Source: Cognatundibacterium rugosum (GTDB taxonomy: Bacteria; Pseudomonadota; Gammaproteobacteria; Burkholderiales; Burkholderiaceae_D). Taken from it: a stretch of DNA of 64,000 bases. Below the pieces are notes generated by a model that did not search any database, was not told the origin of the DNA, and saw nothing but the letters and a program-made list of their open reading frames with translations. The stretch is taken from positions 1 to 64,000 of the forward strand of contig NZ_JACOGG010000011.1 of the NCBI RefSeq assembly GCF_014284365.1. Reading direction: 5' to 3'. The position numbers and the translations under genes were made by a program. This document shows positions 44,018-54,191 of this stretch, in pieces; within the stretch, counting starts at the first letter, position 1; the number at the start of each line of letters is the position of its first letter.

Positions 44018-46327
44018 TCAGAACGAATATTTCAAGGTGGCGCGTATGCTGCGTCCATTGATGGAGCGGGCAGCATGTCCATCGCCTTCAACTTCGGTAT
44101 AGCCTAGGGTATTGAGCAAATTATTGATGCTTATCGACGCCTGCAGGCGTTCTGTCAGCTGATAGTTGGCAAAGGCATTCAATACATTGAAACCACCCAG
44201 GGTCAGGGTATTGCCATCGTCGCCAAAAGACTTGGAAGTGCCGATCAGGCTGGCACCGAAGACGGCATCGCCCATGGTGTAAGTCGGCGCGATTTGATAC
44301 ACATACTTGGCCTGGCGCCGTGGCGTTTTTCCTATGATACTTTTATCGGCTGCTGCGGTGATGCTGGCATTGGTATAAGTCAGTCCACCCGTCATGCGGA
44401 AGGCGCCGATTTTATAGCTGGCTTCCACTTCCAGACCTTTTGCATCATAGGTGTTGGACGAAAATTTCTGCGTGGTGGCTTCAAAATTTGACTCTGAAGT
44501 TTTGGCCTGGAACAGGGTCACAAAGCTGCTGAAATCGCCGTTTTTCCATTTCACACCTGCTTCGTTTTGCTTGACGATATTGGTACTGATCGGTGTGCTG
44601 CCATCCAGCGGGTTACCAAACATAATACGGTCTGCATTGAACGCAATACCATCGCTGGTACGCGCAAACAAAGCCAGATCTTTATTCAGGCGGTAATTCA
44701 CACCGACCGAATACGAAGTGTGATTCACATCGTAATTGATGAACTTAGTATTAGCTTGAATGTAAGTCTGTTTAACAGCTTGATTATAAGTGCCGCTGGC
44801 ATTCTGCTTGTCATAGCGCAGGCTGGCATCGACATTCCAATCTCCTTTTTCCCAGCCCAGATTGGTGTACAGGGCATTGGTTTTGTATTGGGCATCGATG
44901 GCGCGGTTACAGCAGCCGCCCCACACATCGGTACCTTGAGCCAGCAAGCCCGGGCTGCCTGCGACGGTCGCTGCGGAGTTCAGCAGTGCCGGCTTATCGC
45001 CGCTGGCCTGCATCAGGTATTGATTGAAATTCCAGGTCAGCGCCACATTTTGTATGGAAGTGAAATATCCTACCGTGGTAGCGAGTTTGCCTTCCGCCAA
45101 TTCAAATGCGCGTGATAAGCGCACGTCGTTGCTTGTACTGCCCAGATCATCCAATGAGGTATTGAAGACAGTAGCCGTAAAAGCGGGGCCGCTATATGCC
45201 TTGCCAGCATTCGGGCCAGTTGCATATGTCATACCACTGCTGTTGTTGGCGTTATCCGCCGGGAAGATGGAAATAAAGCGGCCGGTATTGGTCGACTTGC
45301 GGAATTTCTCATCCAGCGTCCAGCCATTGCCGACATTTAAAGAAGCTTCTGCGCCAAAGGCGTTGCTAACTGCATGCAAACCATCATTCACATTTGTGGA
45401 AACTTTGTTATTATTTTTATCGAGTGCGATATCGCGTGTCCAGTAAGGAGAGTAAAAGCTGGCAGTACGCGGATCTATGCCCGTCATTTCAGAAATAGAA
45501 CCATTCACGGTGCGGACTGGTACTGGCATATTCATCGGCGTTTTGTCGTCCAGATGTTTGACGCTCAGGCGGATATAGCCATTGTCCAGTTCATGCGTGA
45601 TATTGGCGCGTAACTGGCCGCCATCTTCAGCGGTCACACCGGCTGGACGCGAGCTGTCACCATTGCGATAGAAGCCAGCGATGAACATCCGTGTTTTTGG
45701 CGACAGTGCCGCACCATAGTCGAAATCAAAACGGGTCTGGTTAAAATCCAGACCTTTGGTGATGCCTATGCTGCCGCCTTTTTCCTTACCATTTTTACTG
45801 ATGAAGTTAATGATACCGCCGGGTGCATTGGTCGCCATCGTCGATGCGGTGCCACCGCGCACCACTTCCAGATGGCTCAGACTGCCATCGGCACGCAGAT
45901 ACATATCCGGAGTGGCGAAGGCGATATCGCCGAACAGCAGCACCGGCAAGCCATCTTCCTGGAATTGTACATAGCGTGCGCCACCTGCCGAGATAGGTAC
46001 ACCACGTACGGTCAGATTGGCATTGCCTTCGCCGCCGGAGGATTCGGCGCGCACACCAGGCACGGCGCGCAAGATTTCTGCTGCATTGGTTGGGGCGGAC
46101 TGGGAAATCTGATCCGCATCGAGTGAGCTGATGGAGACACTGGCCTTCATTTTCGAGGTGCCGATCGGTGTGCCGGTCACGATCACTGAATTCAGATTCA
46201 GGGAATTTTTCTCTTTGTCGCTGCTGGCTGTGCCGGCTGCTTCCTGAGCCAGTGCACTACCCATATGGAATACGGCCAGGGATACCAGGCTGGCCATGCG
46301 TGTCAGTTTGAGGCTGTGTGATGTCAT
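44018..46327 (-). CDS. TonB-dependent outer-membrane receptor
   Basis: A 769-residue outer-membrane import barrel. A signal peptide ends SALAQ (about residue 28). The plug domain has SAPTNAAEILRAVPGVRAES and the NLTVRGVPIS motif. A 22-strand-type barrel ends in the aromatic terminus ATLKYSF. I start at ATG 46327, with GGAGA 7 bases upstream. It stands between a LacI regulator and the amylosucrase genes, so it most likely imports sucrose or related oligosaccharides rather than a siderophore. The same strand order suggests one transcript from its promoter through the transporter. Confidence 0.92.
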   Translation of the reverse strand: MTSHSLKLTRMASLVSLAVFHMGSALAQEAAGTASSDKEKNSLNLNSVIVTGTPIGTSKMKASVSISSLDADQISQSAPTNAAEILRAVPGVRAESSGGEGNANLTVRGVPISAGGARYVQFQEDGLPVLLFGDIAFATPDMYLRADGSLSHLEVVRGGTASTMATNAPGGIINFISKNGKEKGGSIGITKGLDFNQTRFDFDYGAALSPKTRMFIAGFYRNGDSSRPAGVTAEDGGQLRANITHELDNGYIRLSVKHLDDKTPMNMPVPVRTVNGSISEMTGIDPRTASFYSPYWTRDIALDKNNNKVSTNVNDGLHAVSNAFGAEASLNVGNGWTLDEKFRKSTNTGRFISIFPADNANNSSGMTYATGPNAGKAYSGPAFTATVFNTSLDDLGSTSNDVRLSRAFELAEGKLATTVGYFTSIQNVALTWNFNQYLMQASGDKPALLNSAATVAGSPGLLAQGTDVWGGCCNRAIDAQYKTNALYTNLGWEKGDWNVDASLRYDKQNASGTYNQAVKQTYIQANTKFINYDVNHTSYSVGVNYRLNKDLALFARTSDGIAFNADRIMFGNPLDGSTPISTNIVKQNEAGVKWKNGDFSSFVTLFQAKTSESNFEATTQKFSSNTYDAKGLEVEASYKIGAFRMTGGLTYTNASITAAADKSIIGKTPRRQAKYVYQIAPTYTMGDAVFGASLIGTSKSFGDDGNTLTLGGFNVLNAFANYQLTERLQASISINNLLNTLGYTEVEGDGHAARSINGRSIRATLKYSF

Positions 46328-46561
46328 TTCTGTCTCCGTTATTTTTGCATGCCGACGAATGAGGTGTCGGCGGTTTGGCGTACCTGTTAGCACCAAGTCG
46401 AGCTTTTGCCGGTGTTCAGCATGGACAACTCAGGAGCAAAAGACCTCCAACAATCCTCGCCTGACTATTGCTTGCAATAGGTGAGGGTTTTTGCGTCCCG
46501 GCAAGCATTCTTGAAGATCTTTTGCACTGTAGGTGAGCTGCATTATGGTGCAAGTTATTTT

Positions 46562-46583
46562 TCTTTGCAATCGATTGCAAAGA
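46562..46583. promoter_or_regulatory. Palindromic LacI-type operator O1
   Basis: A perfect 22-base palindrome centred between 46572 and 46573, core TTTGCAATCGATTGCAAA, 235 bases upstream of the receptor start. The central CG with TGCAA/TTGCA arms is typical of LacI/GalR-family operators. Confidence 0.75.
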
Positions 46584-46871
46584 TGCGGTGCAATAAGTTT
46601 TATTTTGGTGCAGCGAATAAAACGATCGCTTGATCTGGCCGGGCTTGTTTCAGGTGGCAGGCGAAAACGATTGCGTCACTCTTGGCTGTGGTACCTCAGG
46701 GCTTAAGCGTTGGCGTGCTCTTTGATTTGTTTTTTTACGTGAGCGGAAGTTAATATTGTCTGCAATGTGCAACGTATCCGTGTTTAGTGGGTGCTTTTTG
46801 GTGCGCTGCACAATAAATTTAGGGTTGAAATTACCTTGCTTGGATTGCTTCTTGTTAATGGCTTTTGGAAA

Positions 46872-46891
46872 TTTTGCAAACGTTTGCAAAA
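46872..46891. promoter_or_regulatory. Palindromic LacI-type operator O2
   Basis: TTTTGCAAACGTTTGCAAAA is a perfect 20-base palindrome with central CG. A second AAACGTTT core overlaps its right end. It shares TTTGCAA/TTGCAAA arms with O1, 310 bases away centre to centre. Confidence 0.75.
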
Positions 46892-46969
46892 CGTTTCAGT
46901 TGATGACGGTTTTTGTAGACGCGGTAACTGAATCAGGTGAAACAGGTTTGGTAGCACCTTAGTCCTGGT

Positions 46970-48028
46970 CTATTGGCTGCTGCGACGGATGATGAGTTCG
47001 GTTTCCAACAAAAGAGCCTGACTGACCCGGGCCTCGATTTGCTGCAGCAAGGCATCGACCAAAGCCAGTCCGGCGACTGGCATGGGTTGCCGGATAGTTG
47101 TCAGTGGAGGGTGAAAATAGCGTGCCAGTTCAATGTCGTCATAGCCGACGACTGCGACATCATCGGGCACGCTCAAGCCACGTTCACGCAGTGAATTAAT
47201 TGCGGTCATGGCCAGCAAATCGCTGCAGGCAAACAGGGCATCGAACGTCACCTGACGTGCACACAGTTCAGTGACAGCCAGCTTGCCACCATCTTCTACA
47301 AACGATGCTGCGATCACCAGTTCCTCACGCGCAGGCAGTCCTGCTTCGCTCAGTGCTGCACAATAGCCCTGATAACGCTGACTCACTTCCGGTAGCTGAA
47401 TGTCGCCAAAAAAAGCAATCGCACGGCGTCCCTGATCCAGTAAATGACGGGTGGCGAGTTTGCCACCGTTGATATTGTCGCTGCCTACCGTTACGTACAG
47501 TTGTTTCGGCAATTGCGCCCCCCACACCACTAAGGGCACCTGACGTAATGCGAGTTCGTTGAGCTGATCATGATGACGCCATTGACCGATCAGGATAATG
47601 CCGGAGGCACGGCCTGTGTCATAGATCTGCGATACGCTATCGAGCTGCTCTGCATCGACGCGCGAAACCAGCATATCAAAACCGCGCTCAGTCAGTGCAT
47701 CGGCCAGACTGCCCAGCATGCCCAGAAAAAAAGGATCGGTTAAATGTTGTCGGGTCGCACTGTCAGAAGGAATGACGACTGCGATCGTGCGACTTTGTTT
47801 TAGCCGCAGATTTTGTGCGCCAATATTGATGGAGTAATTGAGTGATTTGGCCAACTCAGCAATACGGGTTTTCGTTTCATCATTCACCAGCTTACTGCCG
47901 CTTAATGCGCGTGACACAGTGGATGTGGAAACCCCAGCCAGTCTGGCGATATCTGCCATCTGCAGGCGGCGTTGTTCCTTTTTATCGGCACGCTGTATCG
48001 TGTTGGCGGTGTCCTGGCTAGTCTTCAT
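46970..48028 (-). CDS. LacI-family transcriptional regulator
   Basis: A 352-residue sugar-responsive repressor. The helix-turn-helix at about 22-45 reads MADIARLAGVSTSTVSRALSGS, followed by the hinge helix (about 66-80). The periplasmic-binding-protein-like core (about 82-345) includes PDDVAVVGYDDIELARYFHPPLTTI. It lies directly upstream of the receptor-amylosucrase set on the same strand, and its operators lie in the spacer. Sucrose, fructose or a phosphate ester is the likely inducer (inference). Confidence 0.92.
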   Translation of the reverse strand: MKTSQDTANTIQRADKKEQRRLQMADIARLAGVSTSTVSRALSGSKLVNDETKTRIAELAKSLNYSINIGAQNLRLKQSRTIAVVIPSDSATRQHLTDPFFLGMLGSLADALTERGFDMLVSRVDAEQLDSVSQIYDTGRASGIILIGQWRHHDQLNELALRQVPLVVWGAQLPKQLYVTVGSDNINGGKLATRHLLDQGRRAIAFFGDIQLPEVSQRYQGYCAALSEAGLPAREELVIAASFVEDGGKLAVTELCARQVTFDALFACSDLLAMTAINSLRERGLSVPDDVAVVGYDDIELARYFHPPLTTIRQPMPVAGLALVDALLQQIEARVSQALLLETELIIRRSSQ

Positions 48029-48132
48029 CTGATCTGCTTGTAGAGTGAGCGGAGTTGTAGGCGAGAGAGGCTGTTGGGCCCTAGCATAACAAATCCGTTC
48101 CGCTCTTGGTAAAGTTCCTGTTTGTCAGGCTC

Positions 48133-50016
48133 TTAGCTGGCGCCGAGTTCCGCAATCAGCTGCAAAATATCATTGCCATAGCTCTCCAGCTTTTTATCGC
48201 CGACGCCAGAAATAGCGCGTAAGTCCACCAGTGTTTGTGGCGCATTTCTGGCGATTTCGCGTAGCGTCGCATCGGGGAAAATCACATAGGCCGGTACATT
48301 GTGCGTACGGGCAGTTTCAACCCGCCACCAGCGCAGCTTATCGAACAGTTGCTGCTGCTCGCTGCTGAGTTCGCTTTCTGCGTAATCTTTGGCTGACTGG
48401 CGCTTATGTTTGAGCGCTTTTTCAGCTTTTTTATACTGTCTGAGTTGTATCTTTGTTTCCCCGCGCAGCACTGGTCGCGCGGCTTCGGTCAGTCTGAGCG
48501 CACTGTAGTTTTCGTAATCCACTGCGATCAGTTCCAGTGCGATCAGCTGTCGTAACAAAGCACGCCATTCCGCCTCACTTTTTTCTGAGCCTATGCCGAA
48601 AGTGGAGAGCTGATCATGACGCCATTGTTTGACACGGTCGGTATCGATGCCGCGCAAAATATCGACCACGTGACCAGCCGCAAAGCGTTGATCGACGCGG
48701 TAAATGGTGGACAGGATTTTTTGTGCAGCGACAGTGCCATCAAAGGAAACCGGCGGACTCAGGCAGGTATCGCAATTGCCGCATGGGGTCGAGGCCTGAC
48801 CAAAGTAATCCAGGATATGCACGCGGCGGCAATTGATGGTTTCACATAGTGCCAGCATCGCTTCCAGCTTGACGCTTTGCACCCGTTTATAGGCTTCATT
48901 GGCATCCGATTCATCGATCATACGCCGCTGCTGCACCACATCCTGCAGACCATAGGCCATCCAGGCATTTGCCGTTGCACCATCACGACCGGCACGGCCG
49001 GTTTCCTGATAATAGCCTTCTATACTTTTAGGCAGATCCAGATGGGCAACGAAGCGTACATCCGGTTTATCAATACCCATGCCAAATGCAATCGTTGCGC
49101 ACATCACGATGCCGTCTTCACGCAGGAATCTGGCCTGATTTTTACTGCGCTCTGTCAGTTCCATACCTGCATGATAGGGCAGCGCACTGATGCCGTGTTC
49201 ATTCAGAAATGCGGCGGTTTCTTCGACTTTTTTGCGTGACAGGCAGTACACGATGCCAGCATCACCATTGTGCTGGGCTTCAATGAAATCGAGTAATTGT
49301 TTGCGTCCGTTGGCTTTTTCAACGATCTGATAGCGTATGTTTGGACGGTCAAACGATGAGACAAACTGCAGTGCGTTTTCCAGCTGAAGGCGATGTATGA
49401 TTTCGTCGCGCGTTTGCTGATCGGCGGTCGCTGTCAGCGCAATGCGTGGTACATGGGGAAAACGTTCATGCAGGGTAGACAGGCGTATGTATTCGGGTCG
49501 GAAGTCATGTCCCCATTGCGATACACAGTGCGCCTCATCGATCGCGAACAGGGCGATGTCGAGTATTTCCAATAATTCCAGGCAGCGCTGAGTGAGTAAG
49601 CGTTCCGGCGCGATATATACCAGATCGAGATCACCTTCGCGCATTTTCTTTTCCACTTCCAGGATCTGATCGAAGCTCTGGGTAGAATTCAGAAAGGCGG
49701 CACGTACACCGACCTCCGCCAGTGCATCGACCTGATCTTGCATCAGCGCGATCAATGGAGAGACAACGATGCCTACGCCGCGCCTTATCAGGGCAGGGAT
49801 TTGGTAGCACAGGGATTTACCACCGCCAGTCGGCATCAGCACCAGCGCGTCACCGCCCTGTATCACGTGGTCGACGATCTGTCCTTGCTGCGAGCGGAAC
49901 GCGGGATAACCGAATACAGTCTGCAGTAAATGCAGCGCATGATCCGTGCTTTCCCCGCTATCCTGGCTATGTTGCTTGTCTTGGCCGTACTGGCTGTTGA
50001 AACTGACTGACGACAC
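48133..50016 (-). CDS. recQ: ATP-dependent DNA helicase RecQ
   Basis: A 627-residue 3'-5' helicase for recombination repair. Walker A TGGGKS is at 63-68 and DEAH at 160-163 ([19 protein letters not shown]). The second helicase domain has the [10 protein letters not shown] motif. A zinc-binding Cys cluster follows (about 375-400, PCGNCDTC), then the winged helix and one HRDC domain at the C-terminus (about 545-620). It starts 3 bases after the uppP stop and is probably co-transcribed with it. Confidence 0.96.
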   Translation of the reverse strand: MSSVSFNSQYGQDKQHSQDSGESTDHALHLLQTVFGYPAFRSQQGQIVDHVIQGGDALVLMPTGGGKSLCYQIPALIRRGVGIVVSPLIALMQDQVDALAEVGVRAAFLNSTQSFDQILEVEKKMREGDLDLVYIAPERLLTQRCLELLEILDIALFAIDEAHCVSQWGHDFRPEYIRLSTLHERFPHVPRIALTATADQQTRDEIIHRLQLENALQFVSSFDRPNIRYQIVEKANGRKQLLDFIEAQHNGDAGIVYCLSRKKVEETAAFLNEHGISALPYHAGMELTERSKNQARFLREDGIVMCATIAFGMGIDKPDVRFVAHLDLPKSIEGYYQETGRAGRDGATANAWMAYGLQDVVQQRRMIDESDANEAYKRVQSVKLEAMLALCETINCRRVHILDYFGQASTPCGNCDTCLSPPVSFDGTVAAQKILSTIYRVDQRFAAGHVVDILRGIDTDRVKQWRHDQLSTFGIGSEKSEAEWRALLRQLIALELIAVDYENYSALRLTEAARPVLRGETKIQLRQYKKAEKALKHKRQSAKDYAESELSSEQQQLFDKLRWWRVETARTHNVPAYVIFPDATLREIARNAPQTLVDLRAISGVGDKKLESYGNDILQLIAELGAS

Positions 50017-50019
50017 TAC

Positions 50020-50850
50020 TTAATCAACCCACTGGATGACACCTGTGTAGGCGGTGATCAGGATCATAATGCCGAAGGCAATGCGATACCAGGCAAAGAC
50101 TTTGAAGTCATGTGAACTGATATAGCGCAGCAACCAGCGTACACAAAAGAATGCGGAAATAAATGCCGCAACCGTACCCAGGCTGAACATAGGCACGTCG
50201 GCGACGGACAAATCATGGCGCGCTTTGTACAGCGAATAGACCGTAGCGCCGAGCAGGGTAGGGATCGCCAGGAAAAAAGAGAATTCAGTCGCGGCTTTAC
50301 GTGACAAACCAAACAGCATGCCGCCTACGATAGTTGCACCCGAACGGCTGGTGCCCGGTATCAGTGCAAATGCCTGTGCCAGACCGATTTTGATCGCGTC
50401 AGTGATGGTCATGTCGTCGACGGAATCAATGCGCGCAACTTGCTGATCTGCAGGTTTGCGTTCCACCCACAAAATGATCAGGCCGCCGATGATGAAGGCC
50501 AGCGCAACCGGCACCGGTGCAAACAATACGGCTTTAATATGCTTTGAAAACAGTACGCCGAGTACCGCTGCCGGTAAAAATGCGATGAATAACTTCAGCG
50601 TAAAAAAACGCGCTTTTGCATCTGAGCCGAGGCCAGACAATACGCTGGCAATTTTGGCCCGGTATTCCCAGCATACGGCGAAAATGGCACCTGCCTGAAT
50701 GACGATTTCAAATACTTTTTGTGTTTCGCCGGTGAAGTTAAGCAGACTGCCAGTCAGGATCAGGTGGCCGGTCGAGGAAATAGGCAGGAATTCAGTCAGA
50801 CCTTCGACGATACCCATGATGATGACTTTGATGGCGAGTAATAAATCCAT
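50020..50850 (-). CDS. uppP: Undecaprenyl-diphosphatase
   Basis: A 276-residue multi-spanning membrane enzyme of the BacA/UppP type that recycles the lipid carrier for peptidoglycan by removing one phosphate. The two signature motifs are intact: [17 protein letters not shown] near residue 17 and [13 protein letters not shown] near residue 165. About eight hydrophobic helices are visible. recQ follows after 3 bases. Overexpression of this family is known to raise bacitracin tolerance. Confidence 0.96.
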   Translation of the reverse strand: MDLLLAIKVIIMGIVEGLTEFLPISSTGHLILTGSLLNFTGETQKVFEIVIQAGAIFAVCWEYRAKIASVLSGLGSDAKARFFTLKLFIAFLPAAVLGVLFSKHIKAVLFAPVPVALAFIIGGLIILWVERKPADQQVARIDSVDDMTITDAIKIGLAQAFALIPGTSRSGATIVGGMLFGLSRKAATEFSFFLAIPTLLGATVYSLYKARHDLSVADVPMFSLGTVAAFISAFFCVRWLLRYISSHDFKVFAWYRIAFGIMILITAYTGVIQWVD

Positions 50851-51239
50851 ATGCTAAATCTGTCGTATTTGTGGTGAGGAAGTAAAAAAACCGGAGCGAA
50901 GCTTACCATGTCAGGCTAAGCGCTTGTTGAGTTTTCATAGTAAAACAGACTTGAATTCGCGCCTCATGGCAAGACTCGCAAAAAATCAATGACTGCTTTG
51001 ACTAAGTCGGCGTTCTGCGCCGGACACGCGGTGTCGCAAATAAATGGCAGTTCCAGTTTTTCTTTTGTGCACAAATTTCACTGATTGGTATTGAAATTTG
51101 ATGCTAACCAGTATTTTATTGAGCTATATGTTGTTCTTGCCAATACTTCCGAATCTCAGTGTAGGCGTGGTGCACGGTTGATACAACAAGCTACAGTCAC
51201 CGCAACCTGCGCTGCTAATGATCTGATACCGGAGGCAAG
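50851..51239. other. 389-base divergent intergenic region
   Basis: Between uppP and the small unknown gene. It contains two short adjacent hairpins, GGCG/CGCC (51009-51021) and GACAC-GCG-GTGTC (51023-51035), and otherwise AT-rich sequence that should hold both promoters. No gene is credible. Confidence 0.5.
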
Positions 51240-51707
51240 ATGACTAAGCAAGTTAGGAATTCCAAGCACACAGATGCAGATGTTGCGCCAGCAGTGAGTG
51301 CCTGCTTTGGTGAGTTTCAGCAACAAGCTGAAATTTCTGCCTCTGAAACCACGCGCATGGGTGTGTACCAGTTTCAGCTGCAACCTTTCCGTGCTGCGAA
51401 AGGGATGGTGATGGAGATTGAGCGCGAAGGGCAGCGCATTATTTCTGCGCATTTACCCGCCTCGTTTTCACGCGGAGTGATGCGCAGTGCCAGCATCCAT
51501 ATCCGCGGTGCTGAATATCTGTTACTGGCAGCCAGTTCTGCCAGCCGTATGCTGGCACACAGCAAGCGCTGGTTTGCCATGTTCCGCGCTGACGGCAAGA
51601 AAATCTATGCCACCAGTCTGGAACAGCATGTAGCCCGCGTGTTGCCACTTGAAGATGGCATCTCCTTGCTGTTTATGAATGGCGACTCCATGCGTATCAA
51701 ACTCTGA
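51240..51707 (+). CDS. Conserved-looking protein of unknown function
   Basis: A 155-residue soluble protein without signal peptide or membrane helices. The start is strongly supported by GGAGG five bases before the ATG. After a polar N-terminus (1-38) it appears to be a beta-rich domain (GVYQFQLQPFRAAKGMVMEI, then HIRGAEYLLLAAS) ending in short strands. I cannot assign a family. It is monocistronic and converges on the YkgJ-type gene 12 bases away. Confidence 0.7.
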   Translation: MTKQVRNSKHTDADVAPAVSACFGEFQQQAEISASETTRMGVYQFQLQPFRAAKGMVMEIEREGQRIISAHLPASFSRGVMRSASIHIRGAEYLLLAASSASRMLAHSKRWFAMFRADGKKIYATSLEQHVARVLPLEDGISLLFMNGDSMRIKL

Positions 51708-51719
51708 CCTGACCTACGT

Positions 51720-51989
51720 TCAGGGGCAGGTCGCAAATTCCAGTGCATTCAGCCACTGTATCGCCTGCTCCTTATTCTCTCCACACATCTCCGCCGAGGC
51801 CTGTAAGCCTGAACAACAGGCCGGGCGCTCAGACCGGCCAAAAATCATACACAAACCCTGTTCCGATAGCTGCACACATGCGACACCGGCTGCTTTGCCA
51901 TGCGGCATGCCCGGTATCGGGCTAGAGATCGAAGGTGCGATACAGCAGGCGGCACAGCCGGGACGGCAGGAAAAAACGGGATTTTGCAT
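51720..51989 (-). CDS. YkgJ-family cysteine-cluster protein
   Basis: An 89-residue putative metal-binding protein of the YkgJ/UPF0153 group (proposed zinc or iron chelators). The Cys pattern is clear: [11 protein letters not shown] near residues 7-16, [18 protein letters not shown] near 34-51 and RPACCSGL near 55-63. It ends with the usual short tail TCP. Its biological role is not established. It is a single gene converging on the unknown gene to its left. Confidence 0.85.
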   Translation of the reverse strand: MQNPVFSCRPGCAACCIAPSISSPIPGMPHGKAAGVACVQLSEQGLCMIFGRSERPACCSGLQASAEMCGENKEQAIQWLNALEFATCP

Positions 51990-52252
51990 GTAGTGGATGC
52001 TTGCAGGCTAAAGTCGGGGATTGCACAAAAACAGGGTTTTCTGCAATTAAAGCACAGGATTTTGCATTTCATCGCATTTCGCTGTGTTTCCTGTGATCGC
52101 TTTGGCATGATGCATCTGCATTCCGGCTTGACGCTCATACGGGGGCGGATTACATTACTGACTCAAGAGTAAGTTATTCAACATTGGTATTTCCTGCTGG
52201 CACTACTGAGCTAGTGTGGAAGTGACCGGCAGATACCGCGAGTAGTAGTGAT

Positions 52253-52891
52253 ATGTTATGTCCCTGTAAACCTAAATGGGAGCGGCGCAAAGAGGCACGC
52301 CCTCAAGAGTTATTAGCCGCTGCGCTGGATTTATTTGTCGAGCGCGGCTTTGCAGCGACACGTCTGGATGATGTGGCGAAGGCGGCTGGTGTTTCTAAGG
52401 GAACTTTGTATTTGTATTATTCCAGTAAGGAAGAATTATTCAAAGCGGTGGTGCGTAATAGCATTGTTCCGCTGATAGGTGAGGCTGAGGAGCTGATCAA
52501 CCAGTTCACAGGCAATAGTGAGGAGTTATTCCGGAGTGTGATCAGAACCTGGTGGTCCAGTGTCGGTGATACCAAGTTGTCCGGACTGCCCAAGTTAATG
52601 ATGGCCGAAGCGGGAAATTTTCCTGAATTGGCAAAATTTTATCAGGATGAAGTGATTACCCGTGGTGAATTGCTGGTAGCAACTATGCTCAAGCGCGGTA
52701 TGGGGCGCGGTGAAATACGGCAGGTCAATTTGGAAATTGACGCCAGACTATTGATCTCACCTATCATCATGATGATGATGTGGAAACATTCTGCAGGAGT
52801 TTGCCATGTTGAACCAGAAAAAATGGGGCTTTATCTGGAACATTATATCGAGATGGCCTTGCATGGCTTGTTGATCAATAAATCTGCCTGA
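52253..52891 (+). CDS. TetR-family transcriptional regulator
   Basis: A 212-residue repressor with the N-terminal TetR helix-turn-helix (about 15-62: ELLAAALDLFVERGFAATRL and AAGVSKGTLYLYYSSKEEL). The C-terminal helical ligand domain resembles the TetR_C_33-like efflux regulators. The divergent side has no efflux gene, but a TolC channel is encoded 1.3 kb downstream. A TTACT...AGTAA inverted repeat about 90 bases upstream (52155-52172) might be its operator. Confidence 0.9.
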   Translation: MLCPCKPKWERRKEARPQELLAAALDLFVERGFAATRLDDVAKAAGVSKGTLYLYYSSKEELFKAVVRNSIVPLIGEAEELINQFTGNSEELFRSVIRTWWSSVGDTKLSGLPKLMMAEAGNFPELAKFYQDEVITRGELLVATMLKRGMGRGEIRQVNLEIDARLLISPIIMMMMWKHSAGVCHVEPEKMGLYLEHYIEMALHGLLINKSA

Positions 52892-53076
52892 CTTTGCAGC
52901 TGGGTTTGGCAAAGTTTGCAGAATTGAACGTGGGAAATGACCTTTGGTGTCAACGATTGCTTAAGTTTTGTCCGAATTCCGGCTGTTGATCAGCTGAAAA
53001 TGACAAGGTAATCCTCAATCTGCGCATGTGCTTTGATAAAATGCGGTTTCCCTTAATTAATGCATCGAGTGAAGAA

Positions 53077-53727
53077 ATGAATATCGAAAAAGCCCGTTTC
53101 AACATGATTGAACAACAAATCCGTCCTTGGAATGTGTTGGACAAGGACATTTTAGATATGTTGATCGTTGTGAAACGTGAAAACTACTTCCCTGACGAGC
53201 AAAAATCGCTGGCTTTTTTTGACACCGAACTGCCTTTGCCAGGCGGCGCAACCGCCATGTGTCCTCGTGTAGAAGCGCGTATCGTGCAGGAACTGGCGCT
53301 GAAAAAAAATGAATCTGTGTTGTTACTGGGTGCCGCATCCGGCTACCTGGCGGCCTTGCTGGCCCACATGACACGTCATGTTACCGTGATGGAAGCTTCT
53401 GCTGAACTCAAAGCGCTGGCAGAAAAAAATCTGGCTGACAATGGTGTACGCAATGTCAGTGTGTTGCATGCCAATGGCCTGACGACAGCGCATACCGGCA
53501 CTTACGACGTGATCGTGGTTGCGGGGGGGCTGGAAGCGATGCCGGAACATTTACAGAAGCAACTGAATATCGGCGGTCGTTTGCTGGCAATCGCCGGTGC
53601 TTTGCCAGTCATGCGTGCGAATGTGGTGACCCGCGTTTCGGAATCCGGCTTCAGCAGCCGTACCGCGTTCGATACGGTGATCGCTCCGTTGTCAGGTTCT
53701 GTGCCTGCCTCACAATTTAAGTTCTGA
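53077..53727 (+). CDS. Protein-L-isoaspartate O-methyltransferase-like protein
   Basis: A 216-residue SAM-dependent methyltransferase-fold protein of the PIMT family. The N-terminal ARFNMIEQQIRPWNVLDKDIL is typical of a proteobacterial subgroup. The SAM loop reads LLLGAASGYLAALLA, where true PIMT has G-x-G-S/T-G-Y, so the first glycine pair is altered and repair activity is uncertain. I start at ATG 53077; an upstream ATG at 53026 lacks family residues. It is followed by a rhodanese and a tolC gene, a linkage I know from related bacteria. Confidence 0.85.
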   Translation: MNIEKARFNMIEQQIRPWNVLDKDILDMLIVVKRENYFPDEQKSLAFFDTELPLPGGATAMCPRVEARIVQELALKKNESVLLLGAASGYLAALLAHMTRHVTVMEASAELKALAEKNLADNGVRNVSVLHANGLTTAHTGTYDVIVVAGGLEAMPEHLQKQLNIGGRLLAIAGALPVMRANVVTRVSESGFSSRTAFDTVIAPLSGSVPASQFKF

Positions 53728-53742
53728 TTGAAAGCAGCGCGC

Positions 53743-54066
53743 ATGCAACATATTACCGCTACAGAACTGGCACAGTGGCTTGCAGATACGGAAAAAGAAT
53801 CACCGGTATTACTGGACGTAAGGGAACCTTGGGAATATGAGACTTGTCATATCAGCGGTGCTCAGCTGATGCCTATGCAGACCGTACCGGTGCGCGCTAA
53901 TGAGCTCGATCCGGACGCAGTGATTGTCTGCATTTGCCATCACGGTGGGCGCAGTATGCAGGTGGCCAGTTTTCTGGAGCGTCAGGGATACAGCCAGGTC
54001 ATAAATCTGACTGGTGGTGTGCATGCGTGGGCGGCGCAGGTTGATCCTGCTATGCCAACTTATTAG
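53743..54066 (+). CDS. Single-domain rhodanese-like protein
   Basis: A 107-residue rhodanese domain, able to carry a persulfide sulfur. LLDVREPWEYETCHISGA is the standard CH2A-type motif, and the active loop is C-HHGGRS with the catalytic Cys before it (VCICHHGGRSMQVA). I start at ATG 53743, 15 bases after the previous stop; a TTG at 53728 is an alternative. The physiological sulfur acceptor is unknown. It is probably in one transcript with the PIMT-like gene. Confidence 0.88.
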   Translation: MQHITATELAQWLADTEKESPVLLDVREPWEYETCHISGAQLMPMQTVPVRANELDPDAVIVCICHHGGRSMQVASFLERQGYSQVINLTGGVHAWAAQVDPAMPTY

Positions 54067-54191
54067 AGCTGACGAAACCGGCTTGATGTACTGAAGAGAG
54101 CCCGCAGCTTGTCGCTGGCTAACTTCAGCAGCAATAAGCCCGTAATACGTGAGTCCTGCTTATTAAACTATTTTTTCACTCGGAGCGTTTG

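Larger units (their letters stand above)
46328..46969. other. Promoter region of the sucrose locus
   Basis: 642 bases without a gene, between the LacI-type regulator and the receptor, AT-rich in its right half. It carries two perfect palindromes typical of LacI-family operators (next entries), about 310 bases apart, which suits DNA looping. Nothing else is recognisable. Confidence 0.65.
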
